Assembly (NCBI RefSeq): GCF_037975245.1
Contig: NC_092578.1
Span: forward strand, 13,376,321-13,440,320
Direction of reading: 5' to 3'
DNA length: 64,000 nucleotides
Origin: Apostichopus japonicus
Lineage: Eukaryota; Echinodermata; Holothuroidea; Aspidochirotida; Stichopodidae
This document shows, piece by piece, positions 14,101-27,200 of this stretch; within the stretch, counting starts at the first letter, position 1; every line of letters begins with the position of its first letter. The notes under the pieces were generated by a model. The model searched no databases. It was given only the letters and a program-made list of their open reading frames with translations, and had not been told where the DNA came from. The translations under genes and the position numbers were made by a program.

Positions 14101-17100
14101 TCAACCTACGGCCCGCGGCAACATGCGGCCCGCCATGATTTTTTTGCGGCCCATGAGATGTCTCAAGAAAAAGAAAAATATCAATCTATTTTACATCACA
14201 AAAAACGAGCTAGCTGCTTAGAATTTATTGGCACTAATGATGCTGTCAGGTAGGCCTATTATCCCAATTAATTATCAACTGTACTGTATTGATATTATGT
14301 TTTTGTGAATACAGATTACGTACACACACCTATTGCTTGAAAGGTTAGAAATCAACAGCAGTTCGTTGGTTAGGTGCGGCCTAGTCAATTTTTCACTCCT
14401 TATATCTGGCCCATTCATGCAAAAAGGTTGCCCGCCCCTGCTTTAGTACCTGGTCTGTCTTTCACTATTGATCTCGGTGCAATGCCCGCCACAAATAATG
14501 ATATATTAATGCATAAATTATGTATATTGATGTTTAATTAATTGTCTTGCAGTCTGGCATACCTACAAATTTCCATTAGCTGAAGGCTTTACCAGTATTT
14601 TGAAGTTGAACCGCTACAGTATGGTGAACACAGGCCTTGTAGTCTAAATCTGTAAATGTCTACCCGTATTGCCACTAACGAATACCCCCTAACGGCCATC
14701 TCTTTACCAGGCACTTTTGAAGACTCAAAACTTCTTGGGGAAAATTCCCCAACATGTGTGTGGGATAATACACTAGTAAAGAATTAAATTATGAGTAGAT
14801 AAAAGCTGTGACTATGATCTGTGACGCTTTAACAGATGAATCTCCAATCTGTGGTTATCATATACTTGGCTTGCTGCTGGATACTGTATGATAATAGTCT
14901 ATGAATATATTCACTCTTTAAGAAGTCTGTCCGTGAAGAGAAACAGAAGAGAAACAGAACAGAAACCAAACACTAGAAAAACAACATAAAGATTAGTCGA
15001 AATACAAAGAGGCTGTAAAATAAGATTATGTTGTATTTGAAGTCAAATGTAACTTATAACGTTACAGAACAGACTTAAATCTAAGAGATGTGCTTCTCAG
15101 GGATACAGTTCATACTGTACCCTCATTGAAATTTATCAATAAATATGGAAAGATAATGTTCTGCCCCACCTACCCCTGAGGGCATATTGCAAAGACTGAT
15201 ACTTTACAGTTTTCATATTACTATTTAATCATAATCCTTGTGTCAGTTATCCCAGTGTTTACCTTTTAGTTCAATGAGATACAGTATGTCTTGGTAATTC
15301 CCTGATCAGAAAATGAAACTGACACAGGTAGTATAAATATATTGAATACTAAATTATACTCAATTGTGGTATTCTCAACATAAAGTGAACATTTAGAAAT
15401 ATTTCTCTTATAACTTGCTATGAAATTGTTCTAGTTGTGGAACGACTCGTTTGTTTCCTCTTGTAAAGTGCCCCTTTATATTCAACTGTAATTTTGTATC
15501 CATCTTCGAGCACCAAATTTTCATTCAATGACTCATTTCTTTTTTTCTTCTTTTTGCCAGCGAAGTGAAAGACAGGACAGTGTTGAGGATCTATGAGCCA
15601 GGGTTTCAAGAGTCGGCCACCGATGGTTCTATTCTCAGGAGTTCCACATCAACTCCAGTGGACATGAGTTACCTCTCTGAGCCCGAGGTGGACCAACAGG
15701 TCAGGCAGAGGCGGTATCACACCATGACCATGCCTGTCGTCAACGAGAGAGAAGCGGGCGTGAGGGTGAGAACAAAGAGTGATGGAGCCTCCTCCGGCAA
15801 ACAAGGCTTACCACCACAGGTAATAATAATTAATTATTAGTGTTTGTTGGAGTGGCTGATAGTAAGGGGGTGTTAAATACTACAAGTCATTAAACAGTAA
15901 CTAATTACCGCACGATTGAGTTTAGACCGCCTCTTCACGATTTGCAGCGGATTCCTTCAAAGTCCAACCGCGAAAGGGATACAAAATAAGCTCAGGTAAG
16001 AAAGACTAATGTCACATCTACCAATAATGAAATCCTAAATAAAGGCAGCCCTCCCTGGTCATCCATGACTCAGAAGGGATGACTGCAAGGACTAGGGAAG
16101 TGGTAAAGGCACTTTTCACAGCATGTACTTTTGATGGGGGGGGGGGGAGGGGGAAGTTACTTTATTTTGGTTTTGAAAAATTGATATTTGTTATGATATT
16201 TTGGCTGATTTTAGGGCAATAGCCGTGAAAATATGTGTAAAAGTGCAAAAATCTGCGAATAACCGACGCAGTTTTGCACAAGTGCCTTATTTTGTGCTAG
16301 CACTTATTTGCACACGATACTGTAACAAGATACTGTAAGTTTTTGAGTGCTATGGTGAGACTAGACCAAGTCCAGCAGCGCAAGCGAGGAAGAAGAATAA
16401 ACAAAGTGTTCAACTGTCCAGGTATCAGGCATTTATTATCTTCCGATATTAATGTGAAATGACAAAAAGCATTTTATCGTGCAAGGAAGCATGAAACAGA
16501 GTGTGGGAAGTGCTTGAAAACAATTTCACTTGCCGGATGGTCAGAAATAAGGCAGATTGGGTACGAATCGAACGATTATAAATGGAACTTTCTCCACAAC
16601 AAAGAAATACGAGCAAACACAGCGTGTACTGGTTTAGTTCCACGATGAGATGGCTACACGGCAGCAGTGTTCATTGTCTAATGCAAAAAAAGAATTACAC
16701 GAGTAACACCACCAGAGAAGATGTAGGTGATATTTAATTAATTTCACCACCAATCCATGAAAGTCAGGATAAATGGATGGGTTTGGCAAATTCTGATTAG
16801 CTGAAACCGAAATAACAATTGCATAATTAAGGCTTAAACAGATGAGTCATACATTCACCATTTTGCAAGAGGTCATGTTTTTAAGATTTTGAGACCCAAC
16901 TTGCAGGGACTATCTGAGCAATTTTTTTTTTAAATCAACAAAAGCGGCTGCTTTATTGAAATTGAAAATTGAAAACTATTTATTTTCACTTCACCATAAC
17001 ATAAACAAAGTGAACATATAAAATTTGAATACAATACAAATACATTCCATAGGAATCAAACAATTGATATATACAAATGATGTGAAGTGGGGGAGACCTG

Positions 17101-20100
17101 GCAGAAGCAGAGCTTATCGAGGCCAGGCCACCAACTTTATAATTACAATTGTACATTGTTATTGGCTGGGAGTGCAGGGCCCCCAGAAGCTGCAACAGTG
17201 TTTAGGACTGCAAAAGTACATGTCAGAAAGATGAATTACCCTACAATCTTCTGTAATGTCAGGGGCTCTAATGGAGGGCCTGGTGGGGCTCAAGTATTTT
17301 CAGATATTCCTTGTTCTCCATTAACAAGCTAACAGCACAAAGTAGATAAGAGAGAGAAGTTCAACTTGTGTGGACTGTATAGCAAAGTCCCAGTGGGGGA
17401 AGGGAGGGGTGTCCAGGTGCGAATCCTCGGTTTTGAGATATTTCTTGTTCTCTCATAGGGACTTTAAAGCACACATCAGAAAGAGAAAGTTCATTTCTTT
17501 GGAAGTAGTTCCAAGCTCCGAAGCTGCAGTTCTGTAAGATCGTTCTCTTGTCAATATTTTAAATTAAGCACAGAAATGCAGGAATGTAGAGATTCTAGTT
17601 TCATCGGAATGTATTTCAAAGCCCATGTGGTGGGGGGGGGAAGGCGTCCGGGGGGCCAAGCCCCCAGAAGGTTCAGCATTTTGTTAGCCTAATGTTACAT
17701 AAATAAAGGAAACTGAGACATAAGAAGAATGTTTCAGTTTTGTAATAACACAGCCATCTGGGAAAAGCATCTTGATTGGAGGGGAGAAATGCCCCCCCCA
17801 CATCCCCTCCCCCAATGTCCCTCCTTGACACCGTCACTGCTTGTACTACTTTTACTACAGATATCATGCTACTCCAACCAAACAAACTTGGGTTCTTAAA
17901 TCTCTTCACAAACCCACACATACCCCCCATACCCCCCCCCCTCCGTCACACATCAACTTTGAAATCTTTCCTACTTTTCATGACAAACTTTAAAATTCAA
18001 AATCTTTGGTATGGTTTATATCTTGAGGACGCTCTTTATAATTCCATACTACAATGCTGTTCCAACTTCTGAAAAGTGTTAAGATTTGGTAATTAAGTTC
18101 TGTAAGGCTGTTTATACTCATCCCTGCACATGTCAACCATTTTGTTCACGGTGTAAATCTGACATTGGCCTTCACTTTTAAAACTCTTTTGTACAATATC
18201 AAGTAGCTGTTATTATTGAAGAGGCAATGATTGCAAAGAGAAAAGACAAAACCACACAAAGTCATAATCTGGTGTTTTACAATTGCAAACTTTTGCTTCA
18301 ATGTTGTAAATTAAATTTTTAACAACACATCAGTTTTGATGTGGCTTACCTTAGGGCATACAAAGTCATGTTAAAGATACTTAAAATAAAAAGGCATGTT
18401 AAAAAGGCATGTCACAAGAATTATTAAAATATGAACAATTATGTTTAAGATGTCAGATATATAAGGCTAGTACCCTGCACATTATCATTCGTTTTATTTA
18501 CATCAAACACCAAGCTTCACTGGATTACTTTAGAACACATCCTATTGTGTGTCTCTTCCCCCTCCCTCCCCCTCCCCCACAAAGTGTATCTCTCACCCGT
18601 CCCCACGTCAACCGTAAAGCATTCTGGTCTCCTTCAAGATATATGCAGCTCAGAGGGTTATGTTATACACAAACACAATACTAAGCTTCTTCAAAGTCTA
18701 TGCATTTCAGGGAATATTAGATTATAACTTACACAGTACTGAGTTCATTATTCATTAGGATAAGAGTGACATGAAGATGAAAGTTTCTATATAGAAACTG
18801 ATACTATATTTGCCAAACTAAAAGTCTATTGAGATATCACACATATTTAATGCCAGCCATCTAAAGTGACATTTGACACAGGATTTCTCACGTGCTGAAT
18901 AAAAGTTTATTTTTGCTGTGGGTGGAGGGGGGGGGGGGGTAAGTGGGAGTGTGTTATCTCAAGCATCCTTATCATAAAAGATAAAGATAAGGTAAAGTTT
19001 TTCCTTTTTTTCCCCCACTGTTTGTTTTTTCAGATTATTTCTAGTTTATGGTAACTCAAATCTAAGTATTAAGAAGAGTGAGAGATACAGTTGTGTCCTG
19101 GATATGCCACACTTGAATGGAAGGTATATAGTTTCCCTAAATCCTATGTACTCCGTGATAACATTGACTTCTGCAGGGACTTTTGTTGTCTTCACTTCAT
19201 GAATAATATCTTTCTTTTCATTGTGAATGACACCTGTCAATGTTGCTACTGCTTCTGTAGAATTATTAGGTGTTTCGTGTGACTCGCTACTATTACACTG
19301 TATCACTATCAACTCGCCCTTTTCAATAAAATCAAATGTAGGTATGGACCCATCAAGCATTACCCATTGCTTATCAATCAATGTATTATAAACAAAACAT
19401 TTACTCACTCCTGAAAAACCTGGTCTTTCATATCTATCACTTTGTATAAATCTCTCTCCATCTAATATAAAGAACTGACAGCTTTCCCAGGATTCATCAA
19501 TTGCTCTGCCATACAAAGTGTCAAGAAGTTTGTATTGAGAGTCAAAGTATGGTGGAGATGGGCTTAAGTAACAGCGTGGCCCTTTGCTCTCATCAATTCC
19601 CTCCTCACTTTCCCAAAGGAGACAACGATGGAAAAGAGCCTGCGTGATTTTGGATCTTACGTGCTTTGCAATATCAAGTTGTGCCACTTTTTGCAGCTGA
19701 GTTGCAGACATCTCTGTAAAACGAATCAGACTGCTCACCTTTCTTAGAGATGCCTCATCTTCTGCCTCTTCTAGTTTTCTCAGTAATGGAGTCAGCTTTA
19801 GAAGTAGTCGATATTCGTTTTCAACAACAAGGTCAGAACTCTGCAAAGCTTCACACAACTGATCCATCTCCAGAGCTGGTAGGAACTTTTCTAAAGAAAA
19901 GTACATTTTCTCTAAAATAATTTGCCAAACACAACTCTGTAGATGATGCATTTCCCAAAATTGTGCCGCTTTCAGAATCTCCATCAACTCCTCATCTAGA
20001 GCCATTGTATGTACAAATTGAATGAGGAAATCAGTGCATGATTTTAATAGCTCCAGAATGTTGTATTTGTTTGCCAAAGAAACCATCTGCCAAATATCTT

Positions 20101-21248
20101 CAATGTTTATAGTAGCTTGCTCTGTGTACAAGAACTTTAAAAACTCATTGAAGACATGAGCATCGTCTTCTGATTCATTGAGAGCGATCATGTCACAATC
20201 AGACTCTTCATCTTTTGTCATTGAAGGAGCAAACCTCTCCGATTCCTCCAACATCCTGCTAAAGAATGGACTCCATAAGCCTAGAATAAAGCGGTGGGTG
20301 TGGTAGGGTGTGCCATTTACCGATAAGATGATATCTGCCGAAGATCTGTCGTTGAATAAAGCTGCAAACCCTGCAGTTAATTCTTCAGTTTTTAGTATTG
20401 TTCGAGTTGATCGTTTATGTTCTGTGACCTGTGAAATGTAACAAACAGAGAGTTTTGAGCTCAGATAGTCTCATGGAAAAGATTCACACTGAATATTTGT
20501 GCAAGAAAAGGGCATTTCTACATGCCAGCGCCTTCAATACAAAGTATGGAGTCTTTATTATTTTTTGATGAAGTCTAGCAGGTTACCTGAAACTGGTATA
20601 AAACTGTATCTTGATAGTGATATCTTGGAAATGGCTTCAGTGGGCATAGTGGAGCACCCTAATGTTGACCAAGGAGTCTGCTACTCAAGTAGAGGTCATA
20701 GGTCAGTTTTGAGGTCAAATGAGGTCTACTATAGGCTTTGTCACCTGTAAATTTATTGGCAGGTGAATATTTACATAAGCTCATACTTGGAATGTGCTGT
20801 AGTTTTCCTGAATTCACTATAACATCTTCCTATTTCAAGTTCTATTTCATGATTTGATTAATTGTCATGCGTTGATTCTCTGGGAATTGTCGGAATATTT
20901 GCTTAGACTTACAAACTTGTATATAGAGCAGCTGGATTTTTTCACAACAAACTTTAATTCGTCATGATGTACAGTTGAACAGAAAATATATTTGTTTGTA
21001 TTGTCAAAATGACCACCCCATCCCCCATATCTCATCCCACACCTACCCCAAAACCCCTTAAAAGCAGTCTGATAATTTCAGAACAATCCTCAATGTATAG
21101 ACTAGACCTACTACACTTTTAATATCAGAGGCAGGGGCGGCGATTTGTTTTAAATATTTGGGGGACATTTTCTTGGGTGCAGGCGCATAGCAACTTTCAT
21201 CCCCAAAATTGTTCGCGCTCTTCGTGATATTTTGTATATTTATATATG

Positions 21249-21280
<32 letters not shown>

Positions 21281-24200
21281 AATGAAAATCGTAGCGAGTT
21301 GGAAAATCAAGAACAGTGAAAAAACTTTCAGCCTCCACCGGGATTCGAACCACAGGCCTTCCACTCTGTACGCGGACACCCTAACCACTAGGCTATGGAC
21401 GCTGATTGTATGTCCAGAGGTTCGAAACCGGTAAGGAAGATCGTAATTCCACTGTAGGCGTTTGCCACCTGTATCGAACAATACTAGTTCTGTTTTTGGT
21501 GACATATTTTGCCTTACTCTAGAGATCAAATATGATGCTAACCAACTCAAAATCATTTGTGATTCCTAAAGCCGGATCTCGACAGAGATACTTTGAACAG
21601 ACTTTATGTTAATGCAATGGAGGTAAACGACAAAGGCAAATGAATATATATAAATGAAAATCGTAATGAGTTGAATGATGAAGAATAATTCTTACCAGCT
21701 TTTGTAGTTCTTCTTGAGTCTTGATTTCACCATCAATGTTGAAACCGTTTTCAAAAGTCTGCACGAATTTTGCTTCTCCTTTACATTCATCTTTACTTAT
21801 GAAGATATTATCTTCATAGACTGAGTAGTCATCAAGATCTTTATATGCATCACATGGATCAAAATCATATTCTGAGTAGTCTTCAACATCATCGCTATAT
21901 GCATCATATGCATTGTAATCGTCATATGTAGAGTTGTAGAGCATTTTATCAGAGAGGATGTCAATTTTCTTTCCAACTGAAGCTCGACTCGACAGATTAT
22001 GATTGCTGGATGTAATGTCAGTGATCTAGACTGTGCAGCATCGATAGTATTGCATCACAGGGGTTTCCCAATTGTTCAAACTATGCATGCTGTGTGCAGG
22101 GGATGTACTTGATCTGACATCTTTCAACTTGCGTGTGAGTGTATGATGGAATTACCATTGTGCTGCACTGCTGCAGCTAATAGGCACACCACAGTTGAAA
22201 TGTGCATACTCTCATAACCATGCAGCAACTCATGTAATTGGATAAATTAACATTGTTAAGTACAATTCAAAATCTTTGTATGATTTATATCTTGAGGACG
22301 CTCTTTATGATTCCATACTACAATGCTGTTCCAACTTCTGAAAAGTGTTAAGATTTGGTAATAAAGTTATGTAAGGCTGTTTATAATCATCCCTGCACAT
22401 GTCAACCATTTTGTTCACTCTGTAAATCTGATATTGGCCTTCACTTTTAAAACTTTTTTGTACAATATCAAGCATATCTGTTATCATTGAAGAGGCAATG
22501 ATTGCAAAGAGAAAAGACAAAACCACACAAAGTCATAATCTGGAGTTTTACAATTGCAAACTTTTGCTTCAATGTTGTAAATTAAATGTTTAACAACACA
22601 TCAGTTTTGATGTGGCTAACCTTAGGGCATACACAGACATGTTAAAGATACTCAAAATAAAAAGGCATGTCACAAGAGTTATTAAAATATGAACAGTTAT
22701 GTTTAAGATGTCAGATATATAAGGCTAGTACCCTGCACATTATCATTTGTTTTATTTACATCAAACACCAAGCTTCACTGGATAACTTTAGAACACATCC
22801 TATAGTGTGTCTTTTCCCCCCACCCCTGTCCCCCTCCCCTACAAAGTGTATCTCTCACCCTTCCCCATGTCAACCGTAAAGCATTCTGGTCTCCTTCAAG
22901 ATATATGCAGCTCAGAGGGTTCTGTTATATACAAACACAATACTTAGCTCATTATTCTAGTCTTTTCCAAAGTCTATGCATTTCAGGGAATATAAGATTA
23001 TAACTTACACAGTCCTTAGTTCATAGTTCTAGTTCCCTTCAAGATATATGCAGCTTGGAGGATTCTATTCTATATAAACACAATACTATGCTCAGTATTC
23101 TAGTGTTCTTCAAAATCTATGCACTTCAGGGAAAATTAGATTATATCTTACACAGTACTGAGTTCATAGTTCTAGTTCCCTTCAAGATCTATGCAGCTTG
23201 GAGGATTCTGTTATATATAAACACAATACAAAGCTCTGCATTCTAGTCTTCTTCAAAGTCTATGCATTTCAGGGAAAATTAGATTATAACTTATTCAGTA
23301 CTGTGAGTTCATAATTCTAGTTTCCTTTAAGATCTATGCAGCTTGGAGGATTCTATTATATATAAACACAATACTAATCTCAGTATTCTAGTCGTCTTCA
23401 AAGTCTATGCATTTCAGGGAATATTAGATTATAACTTACACAGTACTGAGTTCATTATTCATTAGGATTAGAGTGACATGAAGATAAAAGTTTCTATATA
23501 GAAACTAATAAATACCTTATTTGCCAAACTAAAAGTCTATTGAGATATCACACATATTTAATGCCAGCCCTCTAAAATGACAATTGACAATTAAAGGATT
23601 TCTCAAATCTTACATGGTGAAGAAAACTTTACTTTTGCTGTTTGAGGAGAGGGAAAGGATTGATAGAAGGGGGGGGGGGGTGGGAGGTGGAGCAAGAGTC
23701 TGTTATCTCAGGCATCCTTATCATATGAATAAAGGAAGGTAAAGTTTTTCCTTATTTTCCCCAATTTGTTTTTAACTTTACTACTAGTTTATGGTAATTA
23801 AATTCTAAGTATTAAGAAGAGTGAGAGGGTCCGATATGGAGTGGATATGCCACACTTAAAGGGAAGGTATATGGTTCCCTTCAAATGTACGTAACCCCTG
23901 TGAAGATTGACTTCTGCAGGGACTTTAGTTGTCTTCACTCCATGAATAACATCTCGCCTGCTATTGTGAATGACACCTGTCACTGTTGCTACTGCTTCTG
24001 TAGAATCATCAAGTGTTTCAAGATACTCATTACTTTGACACTGTATCACTATCAACTCCCCTCTTGCAATAACAGAAAATTTAGATATAGATATATCAGA
24101 TATTACCCATTGCTTCTTACTCTCTGTATGATAAACAAAACATTTATCCCCTCTTCCATATCTCAGACTTTGTTCGAGTCTCCCTCCATCTAATTTAATG

Positions 24201-27200
24201 GACCGACAGCTTTCCCAGTTTGCCTTATTGTCTCTATGAGACGAAGTGTCAACAAATTTGTTTCGCAAGTCAAAGTATGGTGGAGATGGGGTTAAGTAAC
24301 AGCGTGGTCCTTTGCTTTCGTCAATTCCCTCCTCACTTTCCCAAAGGAGACAACGATGTAAAAGAGCTTGCGTGATGTTGGATCTTACGTGCTCTGCGAT
24401 ATCAAGTTGCGCCACTTTGTGCAGCTGAGTTGCAGACATCTCTGTGAAACGAATCAGACTGCTTACCTTTCTTAGAGATGCCTCATCTTCTGTCTCTTCT
24501 AGTTTTCTCAGTAATGGAGTCAGCTTGAGAAGCAGACTATATTCAGTTTCAACAACGAGGTCAGAACTCTGCAAAACTTCACACAACTGATCCATCTCCA
24601 GAGCTGGTAGGAACTTTTCTAAAGAAAAGTACATTTTCTCTAAAATAATTTGTCTAGCACAACTCTGTAGGTGATGCATTTCCCAAAATTGTGCCGCTTT
24701 CAGAATCTCCGCCAACTCCTCATCTAGAGCCATAGTATGTACAAATTGGATGAGGAAATCAGTGCATGATTTTAATAGCTCAAGAATGTTGTATTTGTTT
24801 GCCAAAGAAACCATCTGCCAAATATCTTCAATGTTTATAGTAGCTTGCTCTGTGTACAAGAACTTTAGAAACTCATTGAAGACATGAGCATCGTCTTCTG
24901 ATTCATTGAGAGCGATCATGTCACAATCGGACTCTTCATCTTTTGTCATTGAAGGAGCAAACCTCTCTGAATCATCCAACATCCTGCTAAAGACTGGACT
25001 CCATAAGCCTAGAATAAAGCGGTGGGTGTGGTAGGGTGTGCCATTTACCGATAAGATGATATCTGCCGAAGATCTGTCGTTGAATAAAGTTGCAAACCCT
25101 GCGGTTAATTCTTGGGTTTTTCGTATCGTTCGAGTTGATCGTTTATGTTCTGTGACCTGTGAGATGTAACATACAGATAGATTTGAGCTCACATTGTCTC
25201 ATGGAAAAGATGCACTTTTCACTTGAAGTATGGAATCCTTACTACTTTTGATAAAGGCCAGCAGGTTAAGTGAAAATTGTATAGAAATGTTTTTTTAAAT
25301 GAATATGGTGAAAATGGTTCAATGGGCATAGTAGAGTGCCCTAATGTAGGCCAAGGAGTCTGCTACTCAAGCAGAGGTCAAAGGTCAGTATTGAGGTCAA
25401 AAGAGGTCTACTGTAACATGTACATGTATAGGTAGGAGAATGTTTATTCATCCTTGGAATGTTGTTAGGTCTCCTGTATTCACTATAAGATCTTCTTATT
25501 TCAAGGTCCATTTCATGATTTGATCAATTGTCGTGCGTTGTGACGAAAAGTCTATGGGAATTGTCGGAATATTTGCTTAGACTCACAAACTTGTATATAG
25601 AGAAGCTGGTTGGATTCACAACATAGTTTCACTGGTCATGATGTACAGTTGGACGGAAAATATATTTGTTATTATATTGTCAAAATTACCAACCCCCCAC
25701 TTCACCCCACCTGTACCCCCCAAAACCTTAAAAGCAGTCTGATACTTTCAGAACAACCCTCAATGTATAGACTAGACCAGGGTTGTCCAACCTACGGCCC
25801 GCAGGCCACAGTCCGGCCCGCCGCATGGTTACGTCCGGCCCGCCAGAGATGCTCTATGGTGCGAAATGTTAGTGAGCAGATTTATTGATAACAATTTTAA
25901 GCTATATAATCAATCATTCGAACCTTATGGGTCCAAAAAACTGCATACAGGTCAGTTTGTGTGACACTCTCTCAGCGGAGGGGGGGAGGGGGGCTGGACT
26001 TTATTCATGTTTTATCAGGAAGGAAAATAAATCAGTGCGCTCCGCGCGCAGTGCTCATATCTTGTTGCTTTGGGCTTCGGGCAAAAATCGAAAAATCGAT
26101 CGTAGGGTTCATGCGGCCCCCTCCTTCATCATAATCATTCCATACGGCCCTCCTCTGCAAATGGTTGGACAACCCTGGACTAGACCTACTACACTTTTCA
26201 TATCAGAGGTACCTAGCCTAGTCTGCATATAGTAGCAGTATGGGCTGAAGAGATCAAATGTCTAACAAGGCTATGCGTCTGCATATTTTAACCTTTTGAA
26301 CCAACAGAAATACTTCCTAAACTTCTTATCCTCACCTTATGTTTATTGAGTGAATTTGATGTGAAGTGGAATATTATTGACAAACAAGCAGCTTTTGGTA
26401 TGTCTCTTAAAATTCAGGAGAAAACAATATTGAAGTGAATGTACAATGTAATCAAGAATAAGTTTTAAAGGGCAGGAATTGTTAATTCCATCTGTTTTGT
26501 AAGTTAATTAATTTATAAATTAAATCAACAAAGGAAAACTGACTGGGCAATTATAATATCAAATTCTGAGAGAGGGAGAAAATGAAATTTATTGGCTATA
26601 ATGGTATTGAAAGTAGTGGTTTGTAAATTGTTTGGATTGATTGTAAGCTACGGTATCAAATAAGCTTTGAAGACAGTGGTTTGAGTCCCATAACTAGAAA
26701 GTACGTATATTTCCTCTCTCAAAATTAGATCGAAATTGATAAAGAATAATTCTTACCAGCTTTTGTAGTTCTTCTTGAGTCTTGATTTCACCATCAATGT
26801 TGAAACCGTTTTCAAAAGTCGGCACGAACTTTGCTTTTCCTTTACATTCTTCTTCTTTTCCCATCATGCAATCACATTCATAATCTGAATAGTCATGAAA
26901 ATCTTTATGCACATCATGTGGTTCAAAATCATATTCATAATCTGAGTAGTCATCAAAATCATCCCTATATGCATCATATGCATCAGAATAGTCAAATTCA
27001 GAGAAGTACGCCATTTTTATCAGAGAGGATGTCAAATTTCTTTACAACTGAAGCTTGGCTGGCCAGATTATGATTACTGAATGTAATGTCAGTGATCTAT
27101 ACTGTGCAGCAGCGATAGTATTGCATCACAGGGGTTTCCCAATTGTTCAAACTATGCATGCTGTGTGCAGGGGATGTACTTGATCTGACATCTTTCAACT

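Larger units (their letters stand above)
17997..22267. repeat. Segmental tandem unit A
   Basis: First of four head-to-tail units, each containing 3' flank, BTB gene (minus strand) and promoter region. The unit starts at a recurring junction (aaaatctt...tttatatcttg...ctctttat) and ends with attaacattgttaagtaca. About 4.3 kb. The part of intron 1 from about 21130 to 21600 is replaced relative to the other units by repeat sequence (caggggcggcg start, TA repeat, SINE). Confidence 0.85.

Noticed and set aside
16449-16643. Minus-strand 64-codon frame with a hydrophobic start
   Set aside because: Short, no splice or family support.
21331-21403. Functional tRNA gene
   Set aside because: Anticodon ACA is not normally used, one acceptor pair is broken, and the surroundings look like a SINE.
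25157-25192. Apparent N-terminus of BTB gene B reading SSNLSVCYISQ
   Set aside because: The first codon is GTG, the sequence directly precedes a clean CAG acceptor, and in gene A the equivalent region has a stop. It is intron sequence; the true N-terminus is on exon 1. The same applies to C, D and E.
26694-26756. Readthrough of BTB exon 1 into VRIILYQFRSNF
   Set aside because: It follows a GTAAG donor conserved in all five paralogues, and phase-0 splicing to exon 2 restores the BTB frame.
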